DNA of 64,000 nucleotides from Paraburkholderia nodosa DSM 21604 (GCF_000519185.1 NZ_JAFA01000005.1:62001-126000); one strand, 5' to 3'. Counted from the first letter of the stretch, positions 41,749-51,348 are shown. Translations and numbers: made by a program. Notes: generated by a model from the sequence alone, not told the origin.

Positions 41749-42501
41749 TTACTGCGTGGGCGCCGACTTCATTAGCTGTGCGCTCAACTGCTGGTACTTC
41801 AGGCGCGCCACGGGATCGCCCTGGGCCGCCGCCGCGGCATAGTACGCACGCGCGACGTTGAGGTTCTTCGGCACACCGTCGCCGCCGCGCTCATAGAACG
41901 AGCCGGTTACGTATTGCGCCGTCATGTCGCCGCCCTCCGCGGCCTTCTTGTACCAGTAAAACGCCTGCTTGTTGTCGCGCGTGGTGCCGCGACCGTCCAG
42001 GTACTGGTTCGCGAGCGCAAGCTCCGCCTGCACATGGCCCTGCTTGGCCGCCTTGAGAAACCACTGGTGCGCCTGCACCGGATCGCGCTCGACGAAGTCG
42101 CCGTCGTCGTACATCTTGCCGTACACGTACTGCGCGTGCGACATGTTCGCGTCCGCCGCCTTGCGCAGCCACTTGCGACCCTCGCCCACGTCGGCGGCTC
42201 CGCCTTCGCCGTTCACGAGCATCATCGCGTAATTGAATTCCGCCAGCCGGTTGCCGCGCTCGGCCGCCGCCTGGAACTCGGTGCGCGCCGCGCTGAGGTT
42301 GCCCGCGTTGTAGTCGGCAACCGCGTTGGCCGTTTGCGGATCGGCTTCCGCGCCCGCGGTGGCGCTAGCGGCGTCGGCGGCTGCCGCCACTCCGCTCACG
42401 CCGAGCGCCGCGGCCGCGAAACAGCCGATGGCGAGCGCGCGCGCGGTCCGCTCAAAAAGCCGCTCGAAATGCCACCCCAAAAGCGCTTTCAGACGCTTCA
42501 T
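41749..42501 (-). CDS. Sel1-like repeat protein, exported
   Basis: A 250-aa protein with a signal peptide (ALAIGCFAAAALGVSGVAAAADA) and about five Sel1/TPR-like repeats of the type AQYVYGKMYDDGDFVERDPVQAHQWFLKAA. Such proteins scaffold periplasmic or envelope complexes. A strong AGGAGG stands 8 nt before the ATG. That ATG overlaps the stop of the aldolase gene (ATGA), so the pair is coupled despite unrelated roles. Confidence 0.85.
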   Translation of the reverse strand: MKRLKALLGWHFERLFERTARALAIGCFAAAALGVSGVAAAADAASATAGAEADPQTANAVADYNAGNLSAARTEFQAAAERGNRLAEFNYAMMLVNGEGGAADVGEGRKWLRKAADANMSHAQYVYGKMYDDGDFVERDPVQAHQWFLKAAKQGHVQAELALANQYLDGRGTTRDNKQAFYWYKKAAEGGDMTAQYVTGSFYERGGDGVPKNLNVARAYYAAAAAQGDPVARLKYQQLSAQLMKSAPTQ

Positions 42502-43280
42502 GATCTCGCCTCCTGGAGCGCCTGGCGTGTCGCGCGCACGAGCCACATCACGTCGGCGGCCAGGGCGATGAAGCTGAAGCCCATCTCGCGATACTGCCTG
42601 GCGGCGGCCGCATCCATTGCGAAGATGCCCGCTGCGACGCCCGCCTCGCGCGCGGCCGCGACGATGCGCTGCACGGCGGCAACCACGTCCGGATGCTTCG
42701 AGTCGCCGAGATGGCCGAGGCTCGCCGCCAGATCGGCGGGACCCACGAACAGGCAGTCGACGCCCGGCACCTGCGCGATCTGCTCGACTTCGGCCAGCGC
42801 CGCCGCCGACTCGATCTGCACGATCGTCGCGATCTGCGCGTTCGCGCCCTGAAGATAATCGCGACGCATGCCATAGGCCGCCGCGCGTACCGCGCCCGCC
42901 ACGCCGCGCTGGCCGCCGGGCGTGCGCGCATCGGGGTACTGCGTGAGGCTCACGGCGCGCGCCGCTTCTTCAGCCGAGGCCACGTTGGGGAACATCACCG
43001 TGCGCGCGCCCGCGTCGAGCACGTGCTTCACGAGCCACGGCTCGCTGTCGGGCAGACGCACCACGGGCTCGGTGGGCAGATGCGCGGCGGCGATGGCGCG
43101 CAGTTGCGCGATGGTGTCGGCGCTGTCGTTGGGGGTGTGCTCCATGTCGATCAGCAGCCAGTCGAAGCCGGCGTGCGCGAGCGCCTCGGCGGCGGTCTCG
43201 CTGCCCATCGACAGCCATAGGCCGAATAGCGGGTCCGCCTCCTTGAGGCGTTCCTTGAGGGGATTGGTGAAGGTGCTCAT
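42498..43280 (-). CDS. HpcH/HpaI family aldolase
   Basis: A 260-aa class II (metal-dependent) aldolase. WLLIDMEHTPND, ARTVMFPNVASAEEA and IVQIESAAALAEVEQIAQVPGVDCLFVGPADL carry the conserved Glu/Asp metal ligands and the pyruvate-binding loop. It resembles 4-hydroxy-2-oxoheptanedioate or 2-keto-3-deoxy-L-rhamnonate aldolase, but no sugar or aromatic pathway genes lie near, so the substrate is open. Start MSTFTNPLKERL at 43280. Confidence 0.87.
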   Translation of the reverse strand: MSTFTNPLKERLKEADPLFGLWLSMGSETAAEALAHAGFDWLLIDMEHTPNDSADTIAQLRAIAAAHLPTEPVVRLPDSEPWLVKHVLDAGARTVMFPNVASAEEAARAVSLTQYPDARTPGGQRGVAGAVRAAAYGMRRDYLQGANAQIATIVQIESAAALAEVEQIAQVPGVDCLFVGPADLAASLGHLGDSKHPDVVAAVQRIVAAAREAGVAAGIFAMDAAAARQYREMGFSFIALAADVMWLVRATRQALQEARS

Positions 43281-43508
43281 CGCCGTGCTCCCGGCGAGAC
43301 TGCGGGGCGCACGCGCCAGGTGCGGGCGGTGTCGCCCGGCAGCGCGGCAGCCGGCAGGTCTCGCTCCGTTATGTGTTTGTCGGGCCGCGCGCGGGGATGC
43401 GCAGGCCTTGCGGCAATGATCATACCGCGACAAAAACCTGGCGGTCGGCACGGAAAACCCGCCTTGCGCGGGCCGCCGGAGCGAGGGTGAGGCGGGGCCC
43501 TGCGCGCG

Positions 43509-43955
43509 TCAGTCGCGCGTGACTTCGGCCCAGCAGTTCGGCGTCTCGTACAGGCGCAGCTTGTGCAGGCGCAGATTCACGCCATAGTGCGCGTCGTACA
43601 CGTTCGCGAGAATGTCGAACGCGATGGCGGCGAGGTTTTCCACGGTCGGAATGCGGTCGATCACGACCGTCTTGTGGCCCGGCAGCGTTTCGAGAAAGCC
43701 GCGCACCTGCGTATCGCCCGCGAAGACGAGGAACGCGTGATCCCACAGATCGACGAGATGCTGGTTCGCGAGCGACTTCACATCGGCGAAGTCCATCACC
43801 ATGCCGCGGTCGGGCGCGCCCTCGGTTTCGACGAGGTCGCCTTCCAGCGTGATTTCGAGCACGTAGCGATGGCCGTGCAGATTGCGGCACTGGCTGCGGT
43901 GGTCGGGGATGCGGTGGCCCGCGTCGAATTCGAGTTTTCGGGTGATCGTCAGCAC
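43509..43955 (-). CDS. queD: 6-carboxy-5,6,7,8-tetrahydropterin synthase QueD
   Basis: A 148-aa T-fold enzyme in queuosine precursor synthesis. Zinc ligands are His14 (DAGHRI), His27 and His29 (NLHGHRY); Cys23 is the catalytic cysteine. The last gene of a queC-queE-queD cluster on the minus strand, which builds preQ0. Confidence 0.93.
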   Translation of the reverse strand: MLTITRKLEFDAGHRIPDHRSQCRNLHGHRYVLEITLEGDLVETEGAPDRGMVMDFADVKSLANQHLVDLWDHAFLVFAGDTQVRGFLETLPGHKTVVIDRIPTVENLAAIAFDILANVYDAHYGVNLRLHKLRLYETPNCWAEVTRD

Positions 43956-43983
43956 GGCGCTTCTTCAGGTAAATTCGCGTGAA

Positions 43984-44616
43984 TCAGGGAATGTTCAGGT
44001 ATTTGTGGGTCTGCATCGACAGGCGCCACTGCGGATGGCGCTTGCACCAGTCGATGGCGAGCTTCGTGTTCAGGTCGCGCGATGGGCCGTCCATGGGCTG
44101 CACGAGAAAATACTCGAAATCGAGCTTCGCGTAGTCGGCGAGACGCTGGTTTTCCTGCGGCACGACAACCTTCAACTCGTTGCCCTTCGTGACGACGAGC
44201 GGCGCGTCGGCCTTGGGGCTCACGCAGATCCAGTCGATGGTTTCCAGCACCGGCAGCGAGCCGTTGGTTTCGATCGCGATCTCGAAACCGGCGGCGTGCA
44301 GCGCGTCGACGAACGGCGCGTCGATCTGCAGCATCGGCTCGCCGCCCGTGCAGACCACGAAGCGGTTGCCCTCGCCTTCTGGCCACAGCGAGGCGATCTT
44401 CGCGGCGAGCTCTTCCGGCGTGCGGAATTTGCCGCCGTTTTCGCCATCGGTGCCGACGAAGTCGGTGTCGCAGAAGCGGCAAACAGCTTGCTCGCGATCT
44501 TCCTCGCGGCCCGACCAGAGATTGCAGCCGGCGAACCGGCAGAACACGGCCGGACGCCCGGCGTTCGCGCCCTCGCCCTGCAACGTGTAGAAAATTTCCT
44601 TTACCGCGTAAGTCAT
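43984..44616 (-). CDS. queE: 7-carboxy-7-deazaguanine synthase QueE
   Basis: A 210-aa radical-SAM enzyme. The iron-sulphur cluster motif is CX14CX2C (Cys31, Cys46, Cys49), the variant known from Burkholderia multivorans QueE rather than the usual CX3CX2C. CTGGEPMLQ and ETNGS are also typical. The ATG at 44616 is used; the upstream Met at 44658 adds an unconserved stretch. Confidence 0.94.
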   Translation of the reverse strand: MTYAVKEIFYTLQGEGANAGRPAVFCRFAGCNLWSGREEDREQAVCRFCDTDFVGTDGENGGKFRTPEELAAKIASLWPEGEGNRFVVCTGGEPMLQIDAPFVDALHAAGFEIAIETNGSLPVLETIDWICVSPKADAPLVVTKGNELKVVVPQENQRLADYAKLDFEYFLVQPMDGPSRDLNTKLAIDWCKRHPQWRLSMQTHKYLNIP

Positions 44617-44773
44617 CGTGCAGCCTGGTTCTGGCTCATGCGCGCAAGGCGCGTGCAAAGCCGGTTGGTCTCGGGCGCGAAATCATCGTGTCGGCGGGGG
44701 GGCGCGCCGCCCGTGCGCGGCCCTGGCCATATTCTTCACCGCGAAAGTCACGCGTGCAGCCCGAGGCTCACGC

Positions 44774-45505
44774 TCAGACCGGGGCTTCCGTCACGTTCTC
44801 GCCGGCGAGATACGCTTCATACCCGCGCTTGCGCAACTTGCACGCCGGGCACTCGCCGCAGCCGAAGCCCCACGCGTGAAGCTCGGCGCGCTCGCCCACG
44901 TAGCAGGTGTGCGTTTCCACGCGGACCATGTCCACCAGCGCTTCGCCGCCCAGCTGTTCGGCGAGCCGCCATGTGTCGGCCTTGTCGAGCCACATGAGCG
45001 GCGTTTCCAGCACGAAGCGCGTGTCCATGCCAAGATTGAGCACCACCTGCAGCGCCTTCATCGTGTCGTCGCGGCAGTCGGGGTAGCCCGAGAAGTCCGT
45101 TTCGCACATCCCGCCCACAAGCACCTTGAGCCCGCGACGATAAGCGATCGCCGCGGCGATCTGCATGAACATCAGGTTGCGGCCCGGCACAAAGGTGTTC
45201 GGCAAGCCGCTCGCGGCGGTCTCGATCTCGATTTCGCGCGTCATGGCCGTGTCGCTGATCGAGCCTAGCACCGACAGATCGATCATGTGATCGTCGCCAA
45301 GACGCTCGCCCCATTCGGGAAACGTGCTGGCGATCGCCGCGCGAAAGCCCTCGCGGCATTCCAGTTCGACGCGATGACGCTGGCCGTAATCGAAGCCGAG
45401 CGTTTCGACGCTCTCATAGCGGTCGAGCGCCCATGCGAGGCACGTGGCCGAATCCTGGCCGCCGGAAAACAGTACGAGCGCGCCCTTGGCTTCTGTTCGA
45501 GTCAC
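44774..45505 (-). CDS. queC: 7-cyano-7-deazaguanine synthase QueC
   Basis: A 243-aa ATP-dependent enzyme that converts CDG to preQ0. The PP-loop [14 protein letters not shown] and the four zinc cysteines (THTCYVG and [11 protein letters not shown]) are visible. The start is GTG at 45505 with GGAG upstream. The 157-nt gap to queE holds no other gene. A preQ1 riboswitch was not recognised upstream. Confidence 0.94.
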   Translation of the reverse strand: MTRTEAKGALVLFSGGQDSATCLAWALDRYESVETLGFDYGQRHRVELECREGFRAAIASTFPEWGERLGDDHMIDLSVLGSISDTAMTREIEIETAASGLPNTFVPGRNLMFMQIAAAIAYRRGLKVLVGGMCETDFSGYPDCRDDTMKALQVVLNLGMDTRFVLETPLMWLDKADTWRLAEQLGGEALVDMVRVETHTCYVGERAELHAWGFGCGECPACKLRKRGYEAYLAGENVTEAPV

Positions 45506-45709
45506 CGTGAAACTCCGTGTATGAGGTTTCCGCGCGAATGCCTTCGTTGCTGGCTTGTGTTGCTCGATGCGCCCGGGCGGACCGGCAGGGACAACCCCCG
45601 CGCCGGCTCATGCAGTATAGGCCGGGGCCTCTACACGGGCATCGGCGCACCCTTATACCCTGGATACCGCCGATGTCTGGAATGCGAACCGCAAGACAAT
45701 GAGCACAAC

Positions 45710-45745
45710 GAAAAAGCCCCAGGAATCGAACGATCTCCTGGGGCT
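45710..45745 (-). terminator. Terminator after tRNA-Phe
   Basis: On the minus strand, perfect arms AGCCCCAGGA and TCCTGGGGCT, then TTTTCGTT, just past the tRNA 3' end. Confidence 0.9.
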
Positions 45746-45751
45746 GCATTC

Positions 45752-45827
45752 TGGTGGCCTGGGACGGAATCGAACCATCGACACGCGGATTTTCAATCCG
45801 CTGCTCTACCAACTGAGCTACCGGGCC
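45752..45827 (-). tRNA. tRNA-Phe (GAA)
   Basis: A 76-nt cloverleaf with encoded CCA. The D-loop has AGTTGGTAGA, the anticodon loop TTGAAAA reads GAA, and the T-loop is TTCGATT. The acceptor stem GGCCCGG / CCAGGCC has a C5-A68 mismatch; all other pairs are sound. Confidence 0.95.
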
Positions 45828-45921
45828 AACGAAGAAAAAAGATTATAGCGATGAATGTGGCGTTTGCCAAGTGGCTTTCACAAAATTGATGCGTCTGGCC
45901 ACGCCGCTCACTTTCACGCGT

Positions 45922-46623
45922 TCATTCGCCCTTGCTCTTGCCGAGGTCCACGCCGAGCTGCTTGAGCTTGCGATACAGGTGCGTACGCTCAAGCCCCGTT
46001 TTTTCAGCCACGCGCGTCATGCTGCCGTTCTCGCGCGCGAGGTGGTACTCGAAGTAGGCGCGCTCGAACGCATCGCGCGCATCACGCAGCGGGATGTCGA
46101 ACGAGATCGATGCGGTTTGCGTGGCCGCGCCCGTCTGCATGCCATGCACGCCGTCGGCGCCCAGCACCGGCAGCGCCGCCGCCGATGCCACGACCGCCGG
46201 TCCGCCCGCAGCCGTCTTCCCCGCCGCCGCCGATGTAGCCGGCGCGACCGGCGCGGCCGTGCCGCGCGCGAGCCCCTGCTCGACCGCCTTCAACAGCTTT
46301 TGCAGCGCGATCGGCTTTTCGAGGAAGTTGAGCGCGCCGATCTTCGTCGCCTCGACGGCGGTGTCGATGGTCGCGTGCCCCGACATCATGATGACGGGCA
46401 TCGTGAGATGCCCCTGCGCGGCCCATTCCTTGAGCAGCGTCACGCCATCGGTGTCCGGCATCCAGATATCGAGCAGCACGAGGTCCGGCACGTGGCGCTG
46501 CCGGAAGTCGCGCGCCTGTTGCGCATCTTCCGCGAGCTCCACGACGTGTCCTTCGTCGCTGAGGATCTCCGAGAGCAATTCCCGGATGCCCATTTCATCA
46601 TCTACCACCAGGATGGTTGCCAT
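45922..46623 (-). CDS. NtrX-like response regulator lacking the AAA+ domain
   Basis: A 233-aa protein: receiver domain (residues 1-120; phosphoacceptor Asp52 in LVLLDIWMPD, TSGH-like MMSGHAT, Lys in EKPI), an Ala/Gly-rich linker (about 125-175) and a Fis-type helix-turn-helix (GSMTRVAEKTGLERTHLYRKLKQLGV). NtrX in alphaproteobacteria is about 450 aa with a sigma-54 AAA+ module in between; here it is absent. It is the last gene of the rsmB-DUF4390-ntrY run and should be the partner of NtrY. It would act as a plain DNA-binding regulator. Confidence 0.85.
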   Translation of the reverse strand: MATILVVDDEMGIRELLSEILSDEGHVVELAEDAQQARDFRQRHVPDLVLLDIWMPDTDGVTLLKEWAAQGHLTMPVIMMSGHATIDTAVEATKIGALNFLEKPIALQKLLKAVEQGLARGTAAPVAPATSAAAGKTAAGGPAVVASAAALPVLGADGVHGMQTGAATQTASISFDIPLRDARDAFERAYFEYHLARENGSMTRVAEKTGLERTHLYRKLKQLGVDLGKSKGE

Positions 46624-49044
46624 TTACGCTGCCCTTGTCTGCACTGTTGCTTTTGATCCCTGCTCCGCTTCGGCATGCGCCTGCCCCTCCCCGGATCGGC
46701 CGGGTCCGGGCGTGGCGGCATCGTCTGCCAACTGGAGAAAGAGAATCGAGATCTGCGCGCCTTCGATCGCGTCGCCCGCTCTCATGCGATTGCGGATGTC
46801 GATGCGCGCGCCGTGCTCGTCGACGATCTTCTTGACCATCGCAAGCCCAAGTCCTGTTCCTTTGGCCTTGGTCGTCACATAGGGTTCGAACGCGCGCGTG
46901 AGGATGCGCGCCGGGAAACCCGGGCCGTTGTCCGATACCGTGAGACGCACCGCCACGTGCGTGCGGCCTTGCGCGTCGGGGTCTCCGTATTCTACGGCGC
47001 GGGTCTCGAGCGTCACGCGAGGATTCTGCGTATCGGCCACTGCGTCCTGCGCGTTTTGCAGCAGGTTGTGGATCACCTGGCGCAATTGCGTCGCGTCGCC
47101 GCATATCACCGGCAAGTCGGAGAGCTCGACCTTGATCGCGCTCTTGCCTTCTTCCGCGCCGTAGAGCGTGAGCACTTCGCTCACGAGATCGTTGAGCTGC
47201 AGATGCGCGAGCACGGCCGGCGGCGTGCGCGCGTAATCGCGGAAGTCGTCGACCATCTGCTTCATCGCCGCGACCTGATTGACGATGGTGGTCGCGCCGC
47301 GCCTGAGCACTTCGGCGTCGGTTGGCGCGAGCTTGTCGGTGAGCTTCATCTGCAGGCGTTCGGCCGAGAGCTGGATCGGCGTGAGCGGATTCTTGATCTC
47401 GTGCGCAAGACGCCGCGCGACTTCGCCCCACGCGACCGAGCGCTGCGCCGAGATCACGTCGGAGATGTCGTCGAACACCACGACGTAGCCCGAGGTCTGC
47501 ATGTCGCCCGCGTCGCGGCCCGTGTCGGATACGAGGCGCGCGCCGCGCACGAGCAGCGTGAGCGGATCGGTCTCGCCCGGAATCGGCACGGAGAACTGCT
47601 GCTGCCAGTGGCCGCGCCCCTGATCGCCATCGCCGCGCGAAGCTTCCTGATCGGCGAAGGCCTTGCGCACCATCGCGCCGAACTCCGTGAGCGCGCCGAT
47701 ATGATCGAGCGCGACGCCGAGCTCCGTCTGGAACGGCTGACGGAAAATGCGCTCCGCACCGGGGTTCGCCGTCGTGAGGCGGAACTGCCGGTCGAACACG
47801 AACACGCCCGCCGTGAGGTTCGCGAGAATGCTCTCGAGGTACGCCTTCGAATGCTCGAGCGCGACGCGGTTCTTCTCCACAGCCTGACGCGCTTCGGAAA
47901 GCTGGCGCGTCATCGCGTTGAACGACTGCGTAAGGAAGCCCAGTTCGTCGCGCGACTTGATTTCGCGCTTGGGCGTGTAGTCGCCCTCCGTCACTTCCTT
48001 CGTGCCCTGCGCGAGCAGGAAGAGCGGCCTGGCAAGCTGGTTGCCGAGCGCGAGCGCGAGCATCATCGCGACGAAGGTGGCGAGGAAGAGCGCGAGCGTG
48101 AGCGTGCCGATATACATCTTGCGCAGGCCCGTGCGGCCCAGCGCCTTCTCCTGATACTCGCGATACGCGCGCTGCACGGCGTCGGCATTGCGCGCGAGCG
48201 CGGACGGCACCGGCTGCTCGAGCTGCAGGAAGCGCTCGACCGGCTGCAGATCCGTTGTGTTCGCATCGGGAATGCGCGTGACCACGCGCAATCGGAGCGC
48301 GCCCTTCGAGCCAAGCTGATGCGGGTCGCCGTCCACTTCGCCCTCGATCGCCGCATAGCCGCGCCCGCGTGCCTGATCGATCATGAGCGACGTGGGCATA
48401 TCGGCGGGCATGAGCGACGAGAAGTTGCTCGACGCCTGCGCCACCACGTGCATGTCGGGCGCCGCGCCCGACATGCTGCGCACCGGTTCGACGATCATCG
48501 CGTCCTGCACGCCGAACTGGTCGCGCGCACGCAGGAGCGTGAGCGTCGTGCCCGCGGCGTCGCCGCTCGCGATCTGCTCGGCCATCAGACGGCCCTTGGT
48601 TTGCAGGTCGGAGAGCGAGGCGTCGAGCATGCCGCGGCCGAGATTCAGACCGGCGGTGAGCGCGGTTTCCACGTTCACGTCGAACCACGACTCGATCGAG
48701 CGCGAGACGAACTGATACGAAACGATATAGATGATGCCGCCCGGCACCACGCCCACGAGCGCGAAGAAGAACGCGAGCTTGGCGAGCAGCCGCGTGCCGA
48801 ACTTGCCGCGCCTCAAGCGCACGACGATCACGATCATGAGCGCCGTGACCACCGACAGGAAGATCAGCGCGACGATGATATTGGCCGCGTAGAGCCAGCC
48901 GTAGTAGCGGTCGAAGAACTCGGTGTTCGCGCTTGCCGCGGCGAGCAGGACGAGCAGCAGCGTCGCGGTGAACGCGACGGTGGAAACGAGCAGCTTGACG
49001 ACGACGCTGCTGAAGCTGGTGGCACGGCGTACTTTATCTAGCAC
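46624..49044 (-). CDS. ntrY: NtrY-type sensor histidine kinase
   Basis: An 806-aa membrane kinase. About four N-terminal helices with a large periplasmic loop, then HAMP (GNQLARPLFLLAQGTKEVTEGDY), PAS (FVFDRQFRLTTANPGAERI), the H-box LAHEIKNPLTPIQLSAERLQ and the ATPase domain (NLLQNAQDA, DNGPGFP). The C-tail is Ala/Glu-rich. Its start overlaps the DUF4390 gene by 11 nt. NtrYX systems respond to nitrogen or redox/oxygen cues elsewhere. Confidence 0.9.
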   Translation of the reverse strand: MLDKVRRATSFSSVVVKLLVSTVAFTATLLLVLLAAASANTEFFDRYYGWLYAANIIVALIFLSVVTALMIVIVVRLRRGKFGTRLLAKLAFFFALVGVVPGGIIYIVSYQFVSRSIESWFDVNVETALTAGLNLGRGMLDASLSDLQTKGRLMAEQIASGDAAGTTLTLLRARDQFGVQDAMIVEPVRSMSGAAPDMHVVAQASSNFSSLMPADMPTSLMIDQARGRGYAAIEGEVDGDPHQLGSKGALRLRVVTRIPDANTTDLQPVERFLQLEQPVPSALARNADAVQRAYREYQEKALGRTGLRKMYIGTLTLALFLATFVAMMLALALGNQLARPLFLLAQGTKEVTEGDYTPKREIKSRDELGFLTQSFNAMTRQLSEARQAVEKNRVALEHSKAYLESILANLTAGVFVFDRQFRLTTANPGAERIFRQPFQTELGVALDHIGALTEFGAMVRKAFADQEASRGDGDQGRGHWQQQFSVPIPGETDPLTLLVRGARLVSDTGRDAGDMQTSGYVVVFDDISDVISAQRSVAWGEVARRLAHEIKNPLTPIQLSAERLQMKLTDKLAPTDAEVLRRGATTIVNQVAAMKQMVDDFRDYARTPPAVLAHLQLNDLVSEVLTLYGAEEGKSAIKVELSDLPVICGDATQLRQVIHNLLQNAQDAVADTQNPRVTLETRAVEYGDPDAQGRTHVAVRLTVSDNGPGFPARILTRAFEPYVTTKAKGTGLGLAMVKKIVDEHGARIDIRNRMRAGDAIEGAQISILFLQLADDAATPGPGRSGEGQAHAEAEQGSKATVQTRAA

Positions 49045-49627
49045 GTTCGGTCACCGTGAAGTTGAAGCGCTTCCAGTCGGAAGCGAGGTTCCAGTCGCGG
49101 TTGTTCACGGCGTCGATCTGGAACGGCTTGGGCATCAGCGCGACGTCGAGCTGCATGCGCACCGAGGCCGTGTACGTTTCGCCGGCATGCACGTCGTTGC
49201 GGTCGATCACGTGCCACGAGGTGACGTGCTTGATGACCGCGAGCGCGTCCGCGAGCGTCGAGAAGCCGAGCTGCAGGCCGCCGCTCGACACGCGGTACTC
49301 GCGCGTGAGCGGCTGGAACGACAGGCGAATGCTTTGCGAAATGCTCACCGGCTGTTCGTCGAACCAGTACCAGCGCGCGCGCGTGAGCTCGAAGTCAGTG
49401 GTGAAGTAAAGCGGAATGCCCTTGTTGACCGCGTCTTCCAGGCTGCTGTTGAGGTCGAAGTCGAAACGGGCGTCGAGGCTCCAGCCGTTGCTGTCGGCCT
49501 GGAGCGACGCGCGCTGCACCGAGATCGAGTCGGCGCGAGCCGGCGCGGCGGCCACCAGGCCGACGACGGCAAGCATCAGCCAGATCAGGGCCGCGAACCG
49601 CAGCGGGAAGAAGCGTTTGATGGTCAC
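49034..49627 (-). CDS. DUF4390 domain-containing protein
   Basis: A 197-aa protein with a signal peptide or N-terminal anchor (FAALIWLMLAVVGLVAAAPARA) and a beta-rich domain (QADSNGWSLDARFDFDLNSSLEDAVNKGIPLYFTTDFEL), matching DUF4390, which is regularly encoded between rsmB and ntrY in betaproteobacteria. Unknown role, probably periplasmic. It overlaps rsmB by 4 nt and ntrY by 11 nt. Confidence 0.85.
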   Translation of the reverse strand: MTIKRFFPLRFAALIWLMLAVVGLVAAAPARADSISVQRASLQADSNGWSLDARFDFDLNSSLEDAVNKGIPLYFTTDFELTRARWYWFDEQPVSISQSIRLSFQPLTREYRVSSGGLQLGFSTLADALAVIKHVTSWHVIDRNDVHAGETYTASVRMQLDVALMPKPFQIDAVNNRDWNLASDWKRFNFTVTERAR

Positions 49628-51162
49628 CGTTTCTGAAAGCGCGCGTAGAAGAATCCGTCGTGATCTGCGGTGCGATCGGGAACGGGAAAGACAGTTGTCG
49701 TCACTTCGGCCTTTGCAGCGGCCTCGTGCCGCGCCTCGCCGGCTGCGCCGTCTTCTGGCCCCCGGGCCGGCGCGCCGAACGCCTCGGGCAGCAGTTGCCC
49801 CGGCGCGCCCAATCGTACCGCATCCGCATGGGTGCTTTCAAACCAGCGCGCCTGCGCCTCGCCTTCCTCGGGGAAGATCGAGCAGGTCACGTAGAGCAGT
49901 TCGCCGCCCGGCTTCACGAGCGGCCACAGCGCATCGACGATGCGGCGCTGCTCGGCGGCAAGCGCCGCGATGTCGCTCTCGCGGCGCAGCCAGCGAATGT
50001 CCGGATGGCGGCGCACGATGCCCGAGGCCGAGCACGGGACGTCGGCGAGGATGCGATCGAAGCCTTCGCCGTCGTGCCACGCGGCAGGATTGCCCGCGTC
50101 GCCGACCACGATCTTTGCGCGCCGCATGGGGTGCGCGGGATCGTCTTGCGTAAAGCCGAGGCGCGCGAAGTTTTCGCCGATGCGCGCGGCGCGCGTGGCG
50201 TCGCTTTCGAGCGCAACCAGGTCGATGTCGGCAAGCTCGAGCAGATGGCCGCTCTTGCCGCCGGGCGCCGCGCACGCGTCGAGCACGCGCATGCCGTCAC
50301 GCACGTCGAGGATTTGCGCGGCCACTTGCGCACCGGCATCCTGCACGGACACATCGCCCGCGAGGAATCCGGGGATGCGATCCACCGGCAACGCAGCGGC
50401 GAGACGCACGGCGTGTTCGCCGATCTGCGTGGCGGCGATGTTTTCAGCGGCGAGCCGCCGGACGTATTCGGCAGCGCTCGCACGGCGCGCGTTCACGCGC
50501 AGCGTGAGCGGGCCTTGCGTGTTGCCCGCGGTGAGAATCGCCTGCCACTGGGTGGGCCACGCGGCGCGGACCGCGTCGATCCACCAGCGCGGATAGTTCC
50601 AGTGGGCGGTCTCATCGGCCCCTGCTGCGGCAAGCGCGGTGTCGCGCTCGCGCAAAAAGCCGCGCAGCACCGCATTGACGAGCCCCTTCGCGAAGGCGAC
50701 CTCGCGGCGCGCAGCCACGGCGCGCACGGCCTGATCGACGACCGTAAACGGCGTGTAGGCCGCGCTCGCCTCGTCTTCGGCGAGCAACGCCAGCGCGCAG
50801 GCCAGCAGGTTCGCGACGAGCGGCGGCGGCGCCTTGCTCACGCGCTGCCGGATCAGCCAGTCGACCGTGCCGAGCCGCCGCATCGTGCGGTACGCGATGT
50901 CCTGCACGGCACCGCGAGCCTGCGGCGCGAAGTCGGCGGGCAACGCGGCGAACGCGCTCGCGAGCGCGGCGGGCAGCGCCGCACCGGCGCGCACCGCGCC
51001 GATCGCATGAGCGGCCTGGTCGAGCGCAAAGCCCAGCGATTCGGGGGCCAGGTGCACGGCGTGGCTGCGCGCAGGCGCTGCGCCCTGCTGGCGCGCGGGC
51101 GATGCGGAACTCTTTTTGCCGTGAGACGGCTTGCTGGGTCGCCGGGATGGGCTCGATGTCAT
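49624..51162 (-). CDS. rsmB: 16S rRNA (cytosine-967-C5) methyltransferase
   Basis: A 512-aa enzyme. An N-terminal NusB-like domain (about 45-190) precedes the SAM-dependent methyltransferase with VLDACAAPGGKSGHLLEL (motif I, SAM) and ILADVPCSASGIVRRHPDIRW (PCS catalytic Cys); the second Cys is in YVTCSIFPEEG. A Ser/Lys/Arg-rich lead of about 40 residues is extra. First gene of this four-gene run. Confidence 0.94.
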   Translation of the reverse strand: MTSSPSRRPSKPSHGKKSSASPARQQGAAPARSHAVHLAPESLGFALDQAAHAIGAVRAGAALPAALASAFAALPADFAPQARGAVQDIAYRTMRRLGTVDWLIRQRVSKAPPPLVANLLACALALLAEDEASAAYTPFTVVDQAVRAVAARREVAFAKGLVNAVLRGFLRERDTALAAAGADETAHWNYPRWWIDAVRAAWPTQWQAILTAGNTQGPLTLRVNARRASAAEYVRRLAAENIAATQIGEHAVRLAAALPVDRIPGFLAGDVSVQDAGAQVAAQILDVRDGMRVLDACAAPGGKSGHLLELADIDLVALESDATRAARIGENFARLGFTQDDPAHPMRRAKIVVGDAGNPAAWHDGEGFDRILADVPCSASGIVRRHPDIRWLRRESDIAALAAEQRRIVDALWPLVKPGGELLYVTCSIFPEEGEAQARWFESTHADAVRLGAPGQLLPEAFGAPARGPEDGAAGEARHEAAAKAEVTTTVFPVPDRTADHDGFFYARFQKR

Positions 51163-51348
51163 GAAAAAACCGGATGCGGGCCGCGGTGAAGTGCGGCGTC
51201 AATGATGCACAAGCGAGCCATTGTAGCGTGGCGAGCGCGCAACACTGCCAGCCGGCGCGATTCCCGTTGACGGCACCGCGCCCGCAGGCAAACAGCGGCG
51301 AAAAGCGCAGAGATACATATTGGCGGATACCGACTAACGGCTCGCCGC

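Noticed and set aside
45506..45709. preQ1 riboswitch upstream of queC
   Set aside because: No aptamer-like stem with the A-rich tail was found in the queC leader.
46675..49041. 788-aa plus-strand frame opposite ntrY
   Set aside because: Arg/His/Glu-rich antisense shadow with no domain; ntrY shows HAMP, PAS and kinase motifs.
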